This document shows, piece by piece, positions 37,703-49,400 of a stretch of 64,000 nt of DNA. How positions within the stretch are numbered: the stretch's first letter is position 1; each line of letters begins with the position of its first letter. Made by a program: the position numbers and the translations under genes. Origin of the DNA: Diogma glabrata (taxonomy: Eukaryota; Arthropoda; Insecta; Diptera; Cylindrotomidae); contig CAVNZG010001007.1 in NCBI GenBank assembly GCA_963693315.1, positions 1-64,000 on the forward strand, given 5' to 3'. The notes under the pieces were generated by a model that saw only the letters and a program-made list of their open reading frames with translations, was not told the origin of the DNA and searched no databases.

Positions 37703-39006
37703 TCATGCTCCATGTAGGAGCGTTGCCAGGTTGATCAGCTTTGAATATTCACCACGGTCATTCGCAACAGCGACATAATTACCATGGCAGCCGATTTTTT
37801 TAAGGTCGTTTATTACGTCAGTCTCCCATTGTAGTCGTGGTCTACCTCGCGGTCGCCCATTCCCTGGGGTACTAACGTACATTTTTCTAATCATTCCAGA
37901 CTGTGAATCGGCTCGTAGAACATGCCCAAACCAAGCAATCCTATTAGAACGGATACAACCTATTATATCAGGACCCTCAAGAAGGTCTCTGATCTCAAAG
38001 TTATACCGGGTTCTATACTCTCCATCGTCTGTCTTAAGTGGACCAAAAATGTAGCGTAGCATCTTACGCTCAAATACAGATAAATGCGATTCGTCATTTT
38101 GTGTAAGGGTCCACGTTTGTGACCCATACATCACAACCGGTCTAATCAATGTCTTGTATAACTTGAGCTTGGTGTTAGTTGATACATACGGTGATCTAAG
38201 GAGAGGGTTAATTGAGTAGAAAGTTCGATTACCTGCAGCGATTCGAGCTTTTATATCTGTAAGTATGCTGTTGTTTGAGTCAAGCATTGATCCCAAATAT
38301 TTAAAAGATTCAACTCCCTCAATTCGTTCATCGCCTCACATCAAATCTTTCTTCTCAGCCTCCCTTGAAACATTCATATGTTTGGTTTTATTGTAGTTGA
38401 TTTGCAGACCAATTTTTCTAGCACCACTCTCAAGCGACTTGAAGTCTCACTCATAACAGCTTCACTTCGGCCGAGGATGACAACATCATCAGCGTAAGCA
38501 ATCATCTGTACTGAGTTTATTGACTATATATTGTTATTAGTCGGTAGTTTCTTTGGACGGCACACATATTCCAAGGCTAAATTAAAAAGTATAGGAGAGA
38601 TAGCATCACCTTGTCTTAAACCGGAGTCGACTTTAAAAAACTTTGATATTTCGTTCTCTATACTCGTACACAGCATTGAGAGTTCTGTACTGTCATTTTG
38701 CATAGTGATACCAGTTTACCAGGAATTCCCATTGACACCAGAGCAGATCATAGAGTCTCTCGTTCGAGAGAGTCATAGGCCTGCCTGAAATCAATGAAAA
38801 GTTGGTGCACCGGTATGTTGAACTCTCGGCACTTTTCCAAAATCATCCTTATCGAGAAAAGTGCATCGGTAGTACCTCGGCCCCGCCGGAAACCACACTG
38901 ATATTCTCCAAACAGTTGTTCAGCAAAAGGATTGATTTTGGATAGCAAAATGTAAGAAAAGATTTTATATGCTGTGCAAAGGAGAGCGATTCCTCTGTAG
39001 TTTGCA
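37703..39006 (-). pseudogene. RTE-like reverse transcriptase, C-terminal part
   Basis: The minus strand begins in the RT with CANYRGIALLCTAYKIFSYI, QCGFRRGRGTTDALFSIR and HQLFIDFRQAYDSLER (38748-39006). After frame breaks a catalytic AYADDVVILGR lies at about 38480-38503. The final frame, 38296-37703, is open and has LYKTLIRPVVMYGSQTWTL, FERKMLRYIFGPL, IAWFGHVLRADS and GRPRGRPRLQWETDV, the characteristic C-terminal series of RTE-type insect elements. Broken frames around 38300-38760 mean it is inactive. The endonuclease is missing through 5' truncation. Confidence 0.85.
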
Positions 39007-39010
39007 CATT

Positions 39011-39353
39011 TGTTGTGTAGCACAACATTATGCTATGCAACGGAATATATAAATAAACCTTTATCTTTCTAATTAACCTGAAATTATAAATACATTTAAA
39101 TACATTTTTAGTACATAAGTTATTAATGTACTAATTAGATATTTAAGGAGAATTTTAATTGAAAAACATTCAGAATTGATCTGATGATCAAATAATAAAC
39201 ATCTAAAATATAAATATTTTATTTAATTTTGTAAATAATTAAAGTTTTTTAAAATAAAAGAAACAAAGAAAGTTTATATAATAAATGTTTTATTATTCAT
39301 TTTGTGAAAATTATGGTTCTTTTGTGTTTTGTGAACGACGACCACCCACAACA
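39011..39353 (+). repeat. 5' LTR of the outer element
   Basis: 343 bp, from TGTTGTGTAGCACAACAT to GACCACCCACAACA, with TG...CA ends. Its first 20 bp contain the inverted pair TGTTGTG / CACAACA. AATAAA-type signals occur inside. Read by eye it has no difference from the 3' LTR. Confidence 0.93.
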
Positions 39354-40351
39354 CTGGTGACAGCGGAAAAAAGCTATAAAAATAGTCAAAACAAATGTTT
39401 AAACTAAAAATGCAATTATATAGTGAAAAAAACTAAAAACAATCTCTGTGTAAATTAAATTAAAAAAATTAAATAATGTACGTATTCTTAATAAACGTAC
39501 ATATTTCATAATTGAACTCAGTATGAGGTAAAACGTTTCCAAATTTTACCGAAATAATATGAACAGTTAAACTTAAAACCTTAAATGAAATTATTTAGTG
39601 GTTAAAATAATATTTAAGAACCATTTATTCTACTACAAACATTCTTAAATACAACAAATAAATCAAATTTTGAAAACGCTGATTTTCAATACAAAATAAT
39701 CCAAATAAATTTCAAAATTATAAAATATAATTCTTTATTTTACAATCACAAACATTAAACATATTTGATCAAACGGTCGTGTTAAAATATAAATTGTGAT
39801 TCCTAATTATAATTATCTAAACTAAGTGAAAAAACTATTGAAAAATAAAATTTGTTAATTACAAAATTTGTTAATAAAAATAAAATCTATTATTATGATT
39901 TTAACTACTATGATAATGTGCTGTAAATAATGAGATCAACAGTAAATTAAATAATAAATTCATCCAAACAAAACTAAAATAATCATCTACATTGATAAAA
40001 ATCACTCAACAATCAAATTATGTACCAAGGATAACCAAGGATAGATAAATAAACGGATAATTACGTCATCATTAAAATAAAACAAGTAAGAAACAACAGC
40101 CAATAAATAAATTTTGATTTATGTTAAAAAAAAAAGTAGAAATTATATTAAACAATTTTTCATAAATTTTTTATTCAATTAAATATTTTTCTCATAATTA
40201 GATATATTTTTGTTTAGATTTGTTTTTCTGCTATATATAATATAACGGTCACAGTTTTAAACAATTAAAGTCAGTGATTATTGACTTTGTTCAATTATAA
40301 TGTTTTTTCTTTCGATTTTATGAACATTTTTAAAATTAATTATTTTTCCAA
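39354..40351 (+). other. Leader of the outer LTR element
   Basis: About 1 kb of AT-rich untranslated sequence between the 5' LTR and the gag ATG. A possible primer-binding site begins at 39355. No ORF of interest is seen. Confidence 0.6.
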
Positions 40352-40724
40352 ATGTCTGATGACGAAAACAACCAATCTGACAATTTATTAAAACTAAGAA
40401 GTGGAAACACTATTAAAAAACCATCAAACTTCGATTTTTCTTTAAACGTTGAAAGAAAAGAAACGGCAGAAGTAAACGAACAACATTTTCCAAATATGAC
40501 AAATTTAAACATATCGGAAACTTTAAAACTTATTTCTCCATTTGATGGAACTCCTTCCCAACTTCATCAATTTATTCAATGTAGTAATTTAGTGTTTGAT
40601 GAACTACATATTAATCAACATAAAAAATTTTTACAATTAATGAAAAAGTTATTGGTTGGTATTGCATACGATGAAACCGTTAAACATTTAGAATATGATA
40701 GTTGGACGGATCTAAAAAACGATT
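40352..40724 (+). pseudogene. Outer element gag, N-terminal part, cut by the inner element
   Basis: The ATG at 40352 (MSDDENNQSDNLLKLRSG) starts an acidic N-terminus followed by a capsid-like stretch, including ISPFDGTPSQLHQFIQ, a form seen in insect gypsy-type capsids. At 40724 the codon is interrupted by the inner element's LTR. Removing the insertion with one GATT copy restores the same frame at 51116, so the break is purely the insertion. Gag proteins package element RNA in cytoplasmic particles. Confidence 0.85.
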
Positions 40725-41938
40725 TGTAACGATCGCAATAATCGCGAAACAATAATAAAACCAAATTCATCTTCGTTTTCAATTCAATAAAAATGCATTT
40801 CATTAGTTTCCGTTCATTCTTACATTAATAATAATTTTAAAATTTTCTAAAACTTAACTGCTAGTTAAATTTTGAACATACTATAAAAAGCAAACGAACG
40901 TACTAAATTTTTATTTCCAATGCTAATGAACAGACGTCGTTGTTAATCATTACTGAATTTTCGGAGATTGCCCGATTTTGTTTTGACATCATAAGATGGA
41001 AAAATCAAAATCACATTTTGCAATTTCATAATTTAAAAATTATAATTCATTCCATTTTTGCTTTTCAAAAGGATTACAACATCCAATAATCTATTTTAAT
41101 TTATATAGATCAATGTCATTTGATAGTATTATTTAACCTTGATGTGATAAATCAATAATATTGTAATTCAAAAGTGATGTATTTAATTGCAATCAAGCAA
41201 ATAAAAAAAGAAGTGTAAACAAAGAAAAATTCCAAGGTCGTTTTGTTTAATTGTTAGAATTGATTTCTAATTTTAATAACTTTTTTGTGAAAGCATTATT
41301 TATTGGCTGTAATTACAATGGAAGATTACACCCCGCTAAGTAGTTTACAGTGATTTGTGTTTTTGTTTGTTCATCAAAAAGCTGATAATTTGGATGACAA
41401 TTTCAATTATATTTTTTTATTTTATTTCATAGAAGGATAATTGTTGTCATTAATTGTTAAATCTGCTTTATAAATTGTGGCAGTACATGAAGATAAAGTA
41501 TCCACTGATGTTATCGAAAGTATGAATAGCAAGGATAACAGTGATCGAAGCTATTACCACAGTTAGAGACAATCGTTTGTTTGATGGTTGTTCCGGTTGT
41601 TAAAACCGCATGGATTCAAAGGCAGATATATAAATGGGAAGTTAGAAGGTCAAACGCTAGTCAAGGGATATTGGAAAATCAAACAAATAAATTAAAACAA
41701 CAGAATATTGATGACAGCAATCAACAGTTACAACTAAGGTATTTATTATTAATATTTATGTTAATTTTAATTTAGACATTACTTTTGTAATGTCGAGATA
41801 AACTAAGGAAAAAGATAATAAGAGATTCCCAAATCTCGGATTCGAATGGGAACGGTCTGTTCACTCCGAATTCCTTTAAGTACCGTAACATTACTATTAA
41901 TTTCTTTGTGTGATTATATTAAAGGTCCAAATATAATA
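40725..41938 (+). repeat. 5' LTR of the inner element
   Basis: 1214 bp, beginning TGTAACGATCGCAATAATCG and ending CCAAATATAATA. The last bases are TA rather than the usual CA. The boundary is fixed by the GATT duplication and by recovery of the outer gag frame. Short frames inside (41581-41775, 41846-42028) also occur in the 3' LTR and are not genes. Confidence 0.92.
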
Positions 41939-44597
41939 AATTGGCGTTCGAAACAAAGACCAGTAGGAGTCTGGTGTATTGGACCCTTGGATTTGGTTTT
42001 TTTAAAGAACCGTAATGATTTTTTGTAATAACTAGGGCGTTGCCAACTGGTTATTTTGCGTAAAATAAATTGTCTTTCCGGTTATAACCAGTTTGGGTTG
42101 TTTTACATATATTTTTTTTTCTTCTTTTGTCAAACCAGTTTATGGTTTTGTTTTTTTAATATTGTAAAAATATTTTATATACATTTGGAAGTTGAATATT
42201 TTATATAAAATTTGCAATAACCTTTGTTATTGGATTTCGTATTATATATTTTGAATTTTGTTAAGAATGTATACAATTATGAGGGGTCAGGGGTTATTAA
42301 GGAGGTGTCGGCCAGGTGGGTTTGAGCCCTGGATGAATGAAGTGGATGGGAGGGCGAATGAAGAGAGAAAAGAGAGAATGGTTGAGGCGAGGAATGTGGT
42401 GGATGAAATGATAAATGTGATTCTGGATGAAGTAAAACAAAAAATATTTTTGGAATTAATGGATGATATTTATGAAGAAAAATATGATGAGTTTCTGGAT
42501 AAATTGATTTGTGAGATAGTGAATGAGGAGTTGAATGGGGTGAATGAGGAAGCGGATGAGATGGATGAAGTGACTGAGGAAGTGAATGTGGGCTGGCGTG
42601 AGAGAAGGAGGATAAATAGAAATAGGAGCTCTCACCTGAAGAGGAAGGAGAGGAGAAGAAGGGAGAAGGAGAGTCGCTTGGTCGTGGAGCTGGGAGCTTC
42701 CTCGACCAAGAGTACTCAAATAGAGGAGCTGGTTGAGGTGGTTCCCATCTCACCGACCATGCGACAGGTAGAGGAGTGGACTGGTCCACAGGAGGCCCCT
42801 GTTCCTCATTGTATAATTAGTTAAGACTAATTTTTTTTTAATTTTGAAAAAACCGTTTTGGGACAGCAATTTTTTTGGAGATAGTTTTTTGTGCTGTCAT
42901 TTAGCTTTAGTAATACTAAATGTTTTTTTATTTTGGGAAAAAAGAAAACCGTTTTGGGGAAGCAGTTTTTTTTTTGACTTTTTTTATGCTACCACGTACA
43001 TATTGTACATAATCCAATCCTGTACATATTTTTTTTATATATACATAGTACAATTTGTTTTTGTACATAATGTATATATTGTATATTTTTTGTAAATAAA
43101 TTTTTGTATATAGATAATTTGTAAATATTTTCTTTTGCCATGCCATTGTACATATTTTTGCACTACCTGCAAATAATTTTTTTAATAAGTACTATTTGTG
43201 CTAGTACTTTATTTTGAGTAAATGGTTTTTTTTCTTGAATTGATTTATGTTTATTAGGTTTATTGATTCACTTCTCTCAGCGGTAGGCCTAACAAGCCAT
43301 CCATAGAGCTTCACTCTTTAACATTGATGTCGTTCTTAGATCGCCTATGGCCATCGGGGCTATGCGATCGAAGAACATTGGTTTCTTCTCTTCATTCGGC
43401 GAGGAAGTCCTCAGGGACGAGGAGTGGTGTTGCTGTGTTTGTACTTAGGTGCAAGCCAGTAGTACCATTCTTTGCTCAGAGGCTTCTTCGGTGTAATGAA
43501 GAGAGGAACCAATTGTACTTTTGCTTTCAGGATCAGAGGCTTCACCTCATACAAATTCAAAAAACTTTTCCATTTTTCCACTTAGCTTTTACAATAGAAC
43601 AATTTTCATAGAGTTTGGGGTTTGAAGTCTGGTGCTCGGGAGCGTTCTTCAACTTTCGCATTAGGTTTAGTTGTAATTTATTTGTAGGTTAAACAAGCAC
43701 AACTGGGTCAGTAGAAATGGACCTAGTGTCTAATCGTGACAGTTGTGATTGTTTTATTAGGTTGGGGAGAATCTGTTCTGTAGAATCTGGTCGCTAGGGG
43801 CTTTTCCAGTAGGTTCTCACATGCATGGTTGGAGTGGGCTCGCGAACGCGATATTTTAAATTTAAACAATATGGATATTGTAGCCATACTTACTTTTTAA
43901 ATTGTCTCCAGACGAATCTTGATTTTGGGAATCTCTTATATTATTAAATAAAAATAAAATAAATCAAACAAATTTTTCAAAAAAACTAAATAAAATTTTT
44001 ATTAAATAAATAATTTTTTTAAAATTTAAGTTAATTTTAGGTAACTAAATAAATAAATTTTCTTAATTAAGCTTTACGTCAAGATATAAATAAATATTTT
44101 TTATTTTTTTAAAAAAAATAAATCAATATTTCAAAGTTAGGACGGTGCATCCAATAAATAAACATTCTTTTAAATATTTTTATTTTTCAATTTTCTTTTA
44201 AAAATAAATAAATATTCTTAGGGGTGCTATCGTCAATAACTAATTTTAGGTATATATATATATTTCAGTATATCTGAAATTGAATAAATAAATTATATTT
44301 TTACATATACAATATTACAATATTTTGGGAGCTTTTGTAAAAGATTCAGTAAAGATTAGCGGCGACAGCGGTTTTTTTTGTTCTTATACAAGGTTGTTTT
44401 TACAAAGAGGTTTTTGTGTTTTGTTGAATTGGGGCGTTCGTTGTTTTTTTTCTCATTTCTTTGCGTTTTACAACTTCCATCGGACGAATTTTTCCGGGCG
44501 AATTAACTCCACCTTTTTTTCTAGTTGGAATTGGTTTTATTGTTGGTGTTGACGTTTTTTATTGTGAATTCTGGATTCTATAAATTTTACCATCAAA
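41939..44597 (+). other. Long leader of the inner element
   Basis: 2.66 kb lies between the 5' LTR and the gag ATG, unusually long. It starts AATTGGCGTTCGAAAC, in which TGGCGTTCGAAAC is a possible primer-binding site, and holds the extra ORF at 42267-42824. At 43332-43376 it has a stem-loop (GTTCTTAGATCGC / GCGATCGAAGAAC), followed by a longer-range inverted pair (43379-43400 / 43488-43512). Such structures could be packaging or translation signals, which is inference. Confidence 0.6.
42267..42824 (+). CDS. Extra leader ORF of the inner element, 185 aa, unknown function
   Basis: Function unknown. From the ATG at 42267 (MYTIMRGQGLLRRCRPGG) the frame is open for 185 codons and is distinctly more GC-rich than the surrounding leader. 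The middle (about residues 25-105) is strongly acidic and predicted helical from its heptad-like spacing of I/L/V among E and D. It is followed by an Arg/Lys-rich block (WRERRRINRNRS, then LKRKERRRREKESR; about residues 112-137) that looks like a nuclear-localisation or RNA-binding patch. There is one Cys near each end and no zinc finger. It precedes gag by 1.8 kb in the same orientation. It could be an accessory protein of the retroelement or a captured host fragment. Confidence 0.5.
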   Translation: MYTIMRGQGLLRRCRPGGFEPWMNEVDGRANEERKERMVEARNVVDEMINVILDEVKQKIFLELMDDIYEEKYDEFLDKLICEIVNEELNGVNEEADEMDEVTEEVNVGWRERRRINRNRSSHLKRKERRRREKESRLVVELGASSTKSTQIEELVEVVPISPTMRQVEEWTGPQEAPVPHCIIS

Positions 44598-46403
44598 ATG
44601 TCAAGTCACATTGGCGTGGACCATCCGTTCTATGGTTTGGAATCCGGTGAACTGCAGATCGAATGTCTGGTTCGGGGTGTGGATTTTAGAGGGGTCAATT
44701 GGGCAGAGGAACTGCGAAACCACGTAAATCATGGTGCAGTTCCAGTAACGGTATCTCATGCGAGAGACTTGGTAGCTGAGTCTCAAACGGTGGTGCGGGC
44801 AGCACAAGTTGTTTTAGATCAGGTACGTCGACTTCAACCACCGGTTAATCAGATCTTCTTAGATGGTTTGGCGAATCGTGTGTTGCATTATACAGGTAGG
44901 ATGAATAGGTTGGGTCCTCGCAATGACTTGCAAGAAGCCCGCACCTACGCTATCTCGCAATTGTCACGCGCTTGGGATATAATAGGATCACTGTCAACAC
45001 GTCCAATTATACAAAATAAACCAGGAGTATCATCTGCTCCATCTGTTTCACCTGCTTTTCGACCAGGTGAGAGATCCACACCGATCCCAGTACAGCCAAT
45101 AACTGAGACAATAAATAGTCTGAATCGTACAGACCATCAACAACAGAGACGGTCGGAACAATTACCACCGGCTTATCTTCAGCAATCAGGTTTAAGAGCG
45201 GAGGACTTCGCATTACCACAACTGGGTTCATCGTTCCAAGCTGAACAAAGATACATCAATCCGGCATTGGTACAGCAGCCTCTGAATTATCAACCGATAC
45301 CACAGGAGCAGTTACAACAATTTCAAACAAATTATCCACAAGCTCCATTAACAGCACCACCACCATACAACCCACTTCCTCAGGTATCTCGTGTCGCGGC
45401 TCCAGCATTGTCACCGGGAGCATACCGAGAGGTACGTAGGAACAATTTGAGTCGTTATGACTCAAATTGGGTTCCGAACTTCACAGGGGATGGTCACTCT
45501 CCTGATGTTCATGAGTTTATCCATCGAGTGGAGGCGGCTGCAAGGAGGGACCGTGTGTCCTGGGACGACCTGAGGTCGATCGTTCCACGGTACCTCAAGG
45601 CAGCTGCCGATAGATATTATTTGAATTTGACTCATGAATATGAGGAAGTGACCTACTCAGTGCTTAGGGAAGGACTCCTACGCACCTTCGGTACGCTCAC
45701 CGATGATAAAGCGGTATTACGTGTTCTTTTGAACCGTAAACAGAAAGTCAAAGAGAGCGTTTATGAGTATTTAGTTGAAGTGGGTTCGTTAAATCGGAGA
45801 TTAGTTCGACCATTTGCTGCAGCTGAATTATTAGAAATCGCTAGGGAAGGACTGAGTGTAGAACTGAAGAACGCTACACTTGCAGCAACAATCACAACTA
45901 TGGACGAGCTTCGGACATTGTGTCAGAAGTTCGAACGTTTGTGGTCTACACCAGTCCCAACCAGAATGTCAAACTTAAGGATTAGCGAACTACAGCAAAT
46001 GGACGACTATGAATCAGAAATAGATCCGGAACAAGATGGATATATTGAAGCTGTGGATACACAACCTAGAAGAATTCTGCAACGACCTGCGATATCATCT
46101 GGTAATACTAATCAACCTGGTCCATCAATGTCCAGACAACCAATTGTCTGTTTCAGATGCGGGGTAAATGGACATCGAGCTCCTGATTGTTCTAAAAACA
46201 GAATAAAATTGCACTGCTGGAAATGTAATAAGCCGGACGTTATATATGCAAATTGTTCATATTGTCACCCGTCGGTAAACTACCGTCCGAGAGTACATGC
46301 TTCGGGGATGGTACCCTCGGTTCAACATCCAATGAGCCCGAAGAAAACGACGAGAGATGTAGCAACGCAGGACGATCGATCACCACTCAGGAAACCAGAA
46401 TAA
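44598..46403 (+). CDS. gag: Inner element Gag polyprotein, 601 aa
   Basis: Gag forms the particle that packages element RNA. The ATG at 44598 (CAAAATG context) opens 601 codons. The N-terminus (about 1-135) is a helical matrix-like region. Residues ~145-285 are Pro/Gln-rich and low complexity. A capsid-like region follows from about 290, with FTGDGHSPDVHEFIHRVE and KQKVKESVYEYLVEVGSL, the usual signature of insect gypsy capsids. A CCHC knuckle CFRCGVNGHRAPDC (46149-46190) is followed by a second, looser Cys/His cluster. The 3' end overlaps pol, which lies in the -1 frame, so Gag-Pol is probably made by -1 frameshifting. No canonical slippery heptamer was found in the overlap. Confidence 0.92.
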   Translation: MSSHIGVDHPFYGLESGELQIECLVRGVDFRGVNWAEELRNHVNHGAVPVTVSHARDLVAESQTVVRAAQVVLDQVRRLQPPVNQIFLDGLANRVLHYTGRMNRLGPRNDLQEARTYAISQLSRAWDIIGSLSTRPIIQNKPGVSSAPSVSPAFRPGERSTPIPVQPITETINSLNRTDHQQQRRSEQLPPAYLQQSGLRAEDFALPQLGSSFQAEQRYINPALVQQPLNYQPIPQEQLQQFQTNYPQAPLTAPPPYNPLPQVSRVAAPALSPGAYREVRRNNLSRYDSNWVPNFTGDGHSPDVHEFIHRVEAAARRDRVSWDDLRSIVPRYLKAAADRYYLNLTHEYEEVTYSVLREGLLRTFGTLTDDKAVLRVLLNRKQKVKESVYEYLVEVGSLNRRLVRPFAAAELLEIAREGLSVELKNATLAATITTMDELRTLCQKFERLWSTPVPTRMSNLRISELQQMDDYESEIDPEQDGYIEAVDTQPRRILQRPAISSGNTNQPGPSMSRQPIVCFRCGVNGHRAPDCSKNRIKLHCWKCNKPDVIYANCSYCHPSVNYRPRVHASGMVPSVQHPMSPKKTTRDVATQDDRSPLRKPE

Positions 46404-49400
46404 AATCACCCAGTACATTTAATTTCCCATCATTACATCACACATATTTTAGACGTCTGGAACGTAACATCAGATATTGGAGGATGAGGAAATTATTTCG
46501 TAAAGCTTGTATTTCATCTATCCTTTCAGAAACAAAGGATCCTCGGCCGCGATTGACAATCAAGATTTTGGACAAACATATTTCAGGTCTATTGGATAGT
46601 GGAGCGTCAATCACAATACTTGGAAGGAATTCCTTGGAATTATTGGAATCAGCAGGTACAACTTACCGTAAGTACACTTCGTGTATTCGTACGGCAGATG
46701 GTACTGCAACAAAAATTTTGGGTTACATCGAAATTCCAATAACTGTGAATGGCTCCACTAAACCAATGCGGTTCCATATAGTCCCTGGATTACGAGAAGA
46801 GCTCTGCCTGGGCATAGATTTCTGGGAGAAATTCGGTATTGTTCCTTCCTTTGTTAGTGAACTGACTCGCACAGAGCTACAAACTGTTAATATACATAAC
46901 CTCACCACTGACCAGCAACGAGAACTGGATATGATCAAGGATTCTTTCCCGTCATTTGAAGTGTCTGGACTCGGAAAGACTTCTTTGGTTGAACATGTCA
47001 TCGATGTTGGTGATGGTGCACCTGTTAAACAGAGGCACTATCCCACATCGCCGGCTGTTCAACTAAGGGTCTATGCCGAACTTGACCGAATGCTTCAAAT
47101 GGGCGTGATCGAAGAGAGTAACAGTTCTTGGTGCTCGCCAGTGGTTTTGGTACAAAAAGAATCTGGTAAAAACAGATTATGTATTGATAGCCGTCGTGTC
47201 AATTCACTAACTAAAAAGGACGCTTACCCACTTCCCTTGATTGATGGCTTACTAGGTCGTCTAAATAGCACAAAGTACATTTCAAGTATTGATCTCAAAG
47301 ATGCTTTCTGGCAGATTCCTCTGGCAGAAGCATCTAGAGACAAGACAGCCTTCACAGTGCCTGGTCGTCCATTGTATCAATTCCGGGTTATGCCCTTTGG
47401 ATTGTGCAATGCTCCCCAGACAATGTGTCGGCTAATGCACAAAGTGATACCACATCAATATCACGAAAATGTCTTTGTTTATTTAGATGATCTATTGGTA
47501 GTCTCTTCCACGTTCCAGGAACATATGGAATTGCTGTCCAAAGTCTCTTCATTGTTAAGAGCGGCTGGGTTAACAATAAACCTCAAGAAAAGTAAATTTG
47601 TTCTGAGAGAGGTGAAATACTTGGGATTTTTGGTTGGTGAAGATGGTCTTCGAACAGACCCTGACAAGGTAAGAGCTGTAGCAGAGTACCCAGCTCCATC
47701 TACAGTAAAACAGATACGACGTTTATTGGGAATGGCCGGTTGGTACCAACGTTTCATACCAAACTATGCAAGCGTGGTATCACCGATTACAGATTTGTTG
47801 AAGAAGAGCTCGGGAAAATTAAAATGGACATTGGAAGCGCAAGCTGCTTTCGAAAATTTAAAACGATTGCTGACTACAGCACCAGTATTAGTGAACCCTG
47901 ATTATAATAAAGAGTTCTTTATTAGATGCGATGCGAGTCTGACAGGGATAGGTAGTGTGTTGTATCAGGTTGATACTGACGGACAAGAGTGTCCGATAGC
48001 CTTCATGTCGAAGAAACTTAACAAAGCTCAGAGAAATTACTCAGTTTCTGAGCTTGAATGTCTTGCGGCAATTCTGAGTGTGAAGAAATTCAGGGGCTAT
48101 GTTGAAGGTCACCGATTTACAATTGTGACTGATCACTCCAGTCTGAAGTGGCTTATGTCACAGAAAGACTTGAGTGGTCGTCTGGCTAGGTGGAGCCTAA
48201 AACTCCAACATATGGATTTTACCATTGTCCACCAAAAAGGTACCCAAAATATAGTCCCTGATGCTCTATCTCGTCTTTATGACGATACACACGAGGAATT
48301 GACGGAAGCATTATCACATCACATTAACGACATCAAAATCGACAATGAAGGTTATCGGCACAAGGAATATACGGATATGATAGCTAAAGTTCAATCATCT
48401 CCTAAGGACTTTCCATCTGTTAAAGTCGTGGATGATAAGCTATACATACGTATTGAGCCAAGATCTGATGCAATACCCAACGATGTTCCTGTGTGGAAAC
48501 TCTGGGTACCAGAACCGATGACTTCAAACATGATTCAGAAACATCATGATGATAGTACTGCTGCTCATGGAGGTGTTAAAAAGACTTTAGAATTACTTCG
48601 ACGTCTTTATTATTGGCCGGGCATGGCGTCACAGGTACACAACTATGTTGTGTCCTGCGACACATGTAAACAAACAAAAGCCACGAATCAGATATTGCGT
48701 CCTCCGATGCAATATCAATTCGAAACAGCACGTCCATGGCAGAGAGTCTATATAGATTTTTTGGGACCGTATCCTCGTTCTACACTTGGGAATACGGTGT
48801 TATTGATAGTTCTGGATCATGCTACGAAGTTTGTACTACTGAAACCACTTAGAAACGCAACTTCACCGAAGGTGAATGCTTTTCTAAGGAATGAAGTGTT
48901 TCTTACATATGGGGTACCAGAGTTTCTACACAGTGACAATGGCAAACAGTTCACTAGTAGGAACTTTCAAAATCTTTTGTCAGATTTCGGCATTAAACAC
49001 ATTAGGACCGGTGTCTATAGTCCTCAAAGTAACGCGTCAGAGCGGGTCAACCGATCAGTTTTAGCAGCAATCCGAGCGTTCCTTAAAGGTCAACATACCA
49101 AGTGGGACTCACAAATTGGTGAAATCGCGTATGCACTGCGGGCTGCAGTACATTCAGCTACCAAGTACTCACCGTACTATTTATTATTTGGTCAACATCC
49201 AGTTTCGGATGGGAATACTTACCAATTGTTGAGATCACTACATCAGCTTGGTGAAGATGCTGGTGAGGAAATGGAACGCACTGATCATTTGACTCTGCTT
49301 AGGAACCGGGTTCAACAAAATTTAAAAGCAGCTTTTAAGAAATCGCAACATCAGTACAACCTGCGATCTAAACTACGGACTTTTCAACCACAACAACGTG

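Noticed and set aside
42277..42789. 170-codon Ser/His/Pro-rich minus-strand frame opposite the leader ORF
   Set aside because: Antisense shadow of the plus-strand frame. The plus strand matches the element's orientation and has more protein-like composition.
43324..43611. 95-codon plus-strand frame in the inner leader
   Set aside because: It coincides with the stem-loop region and has no recognisable motif. It is better explained as a structured leader.
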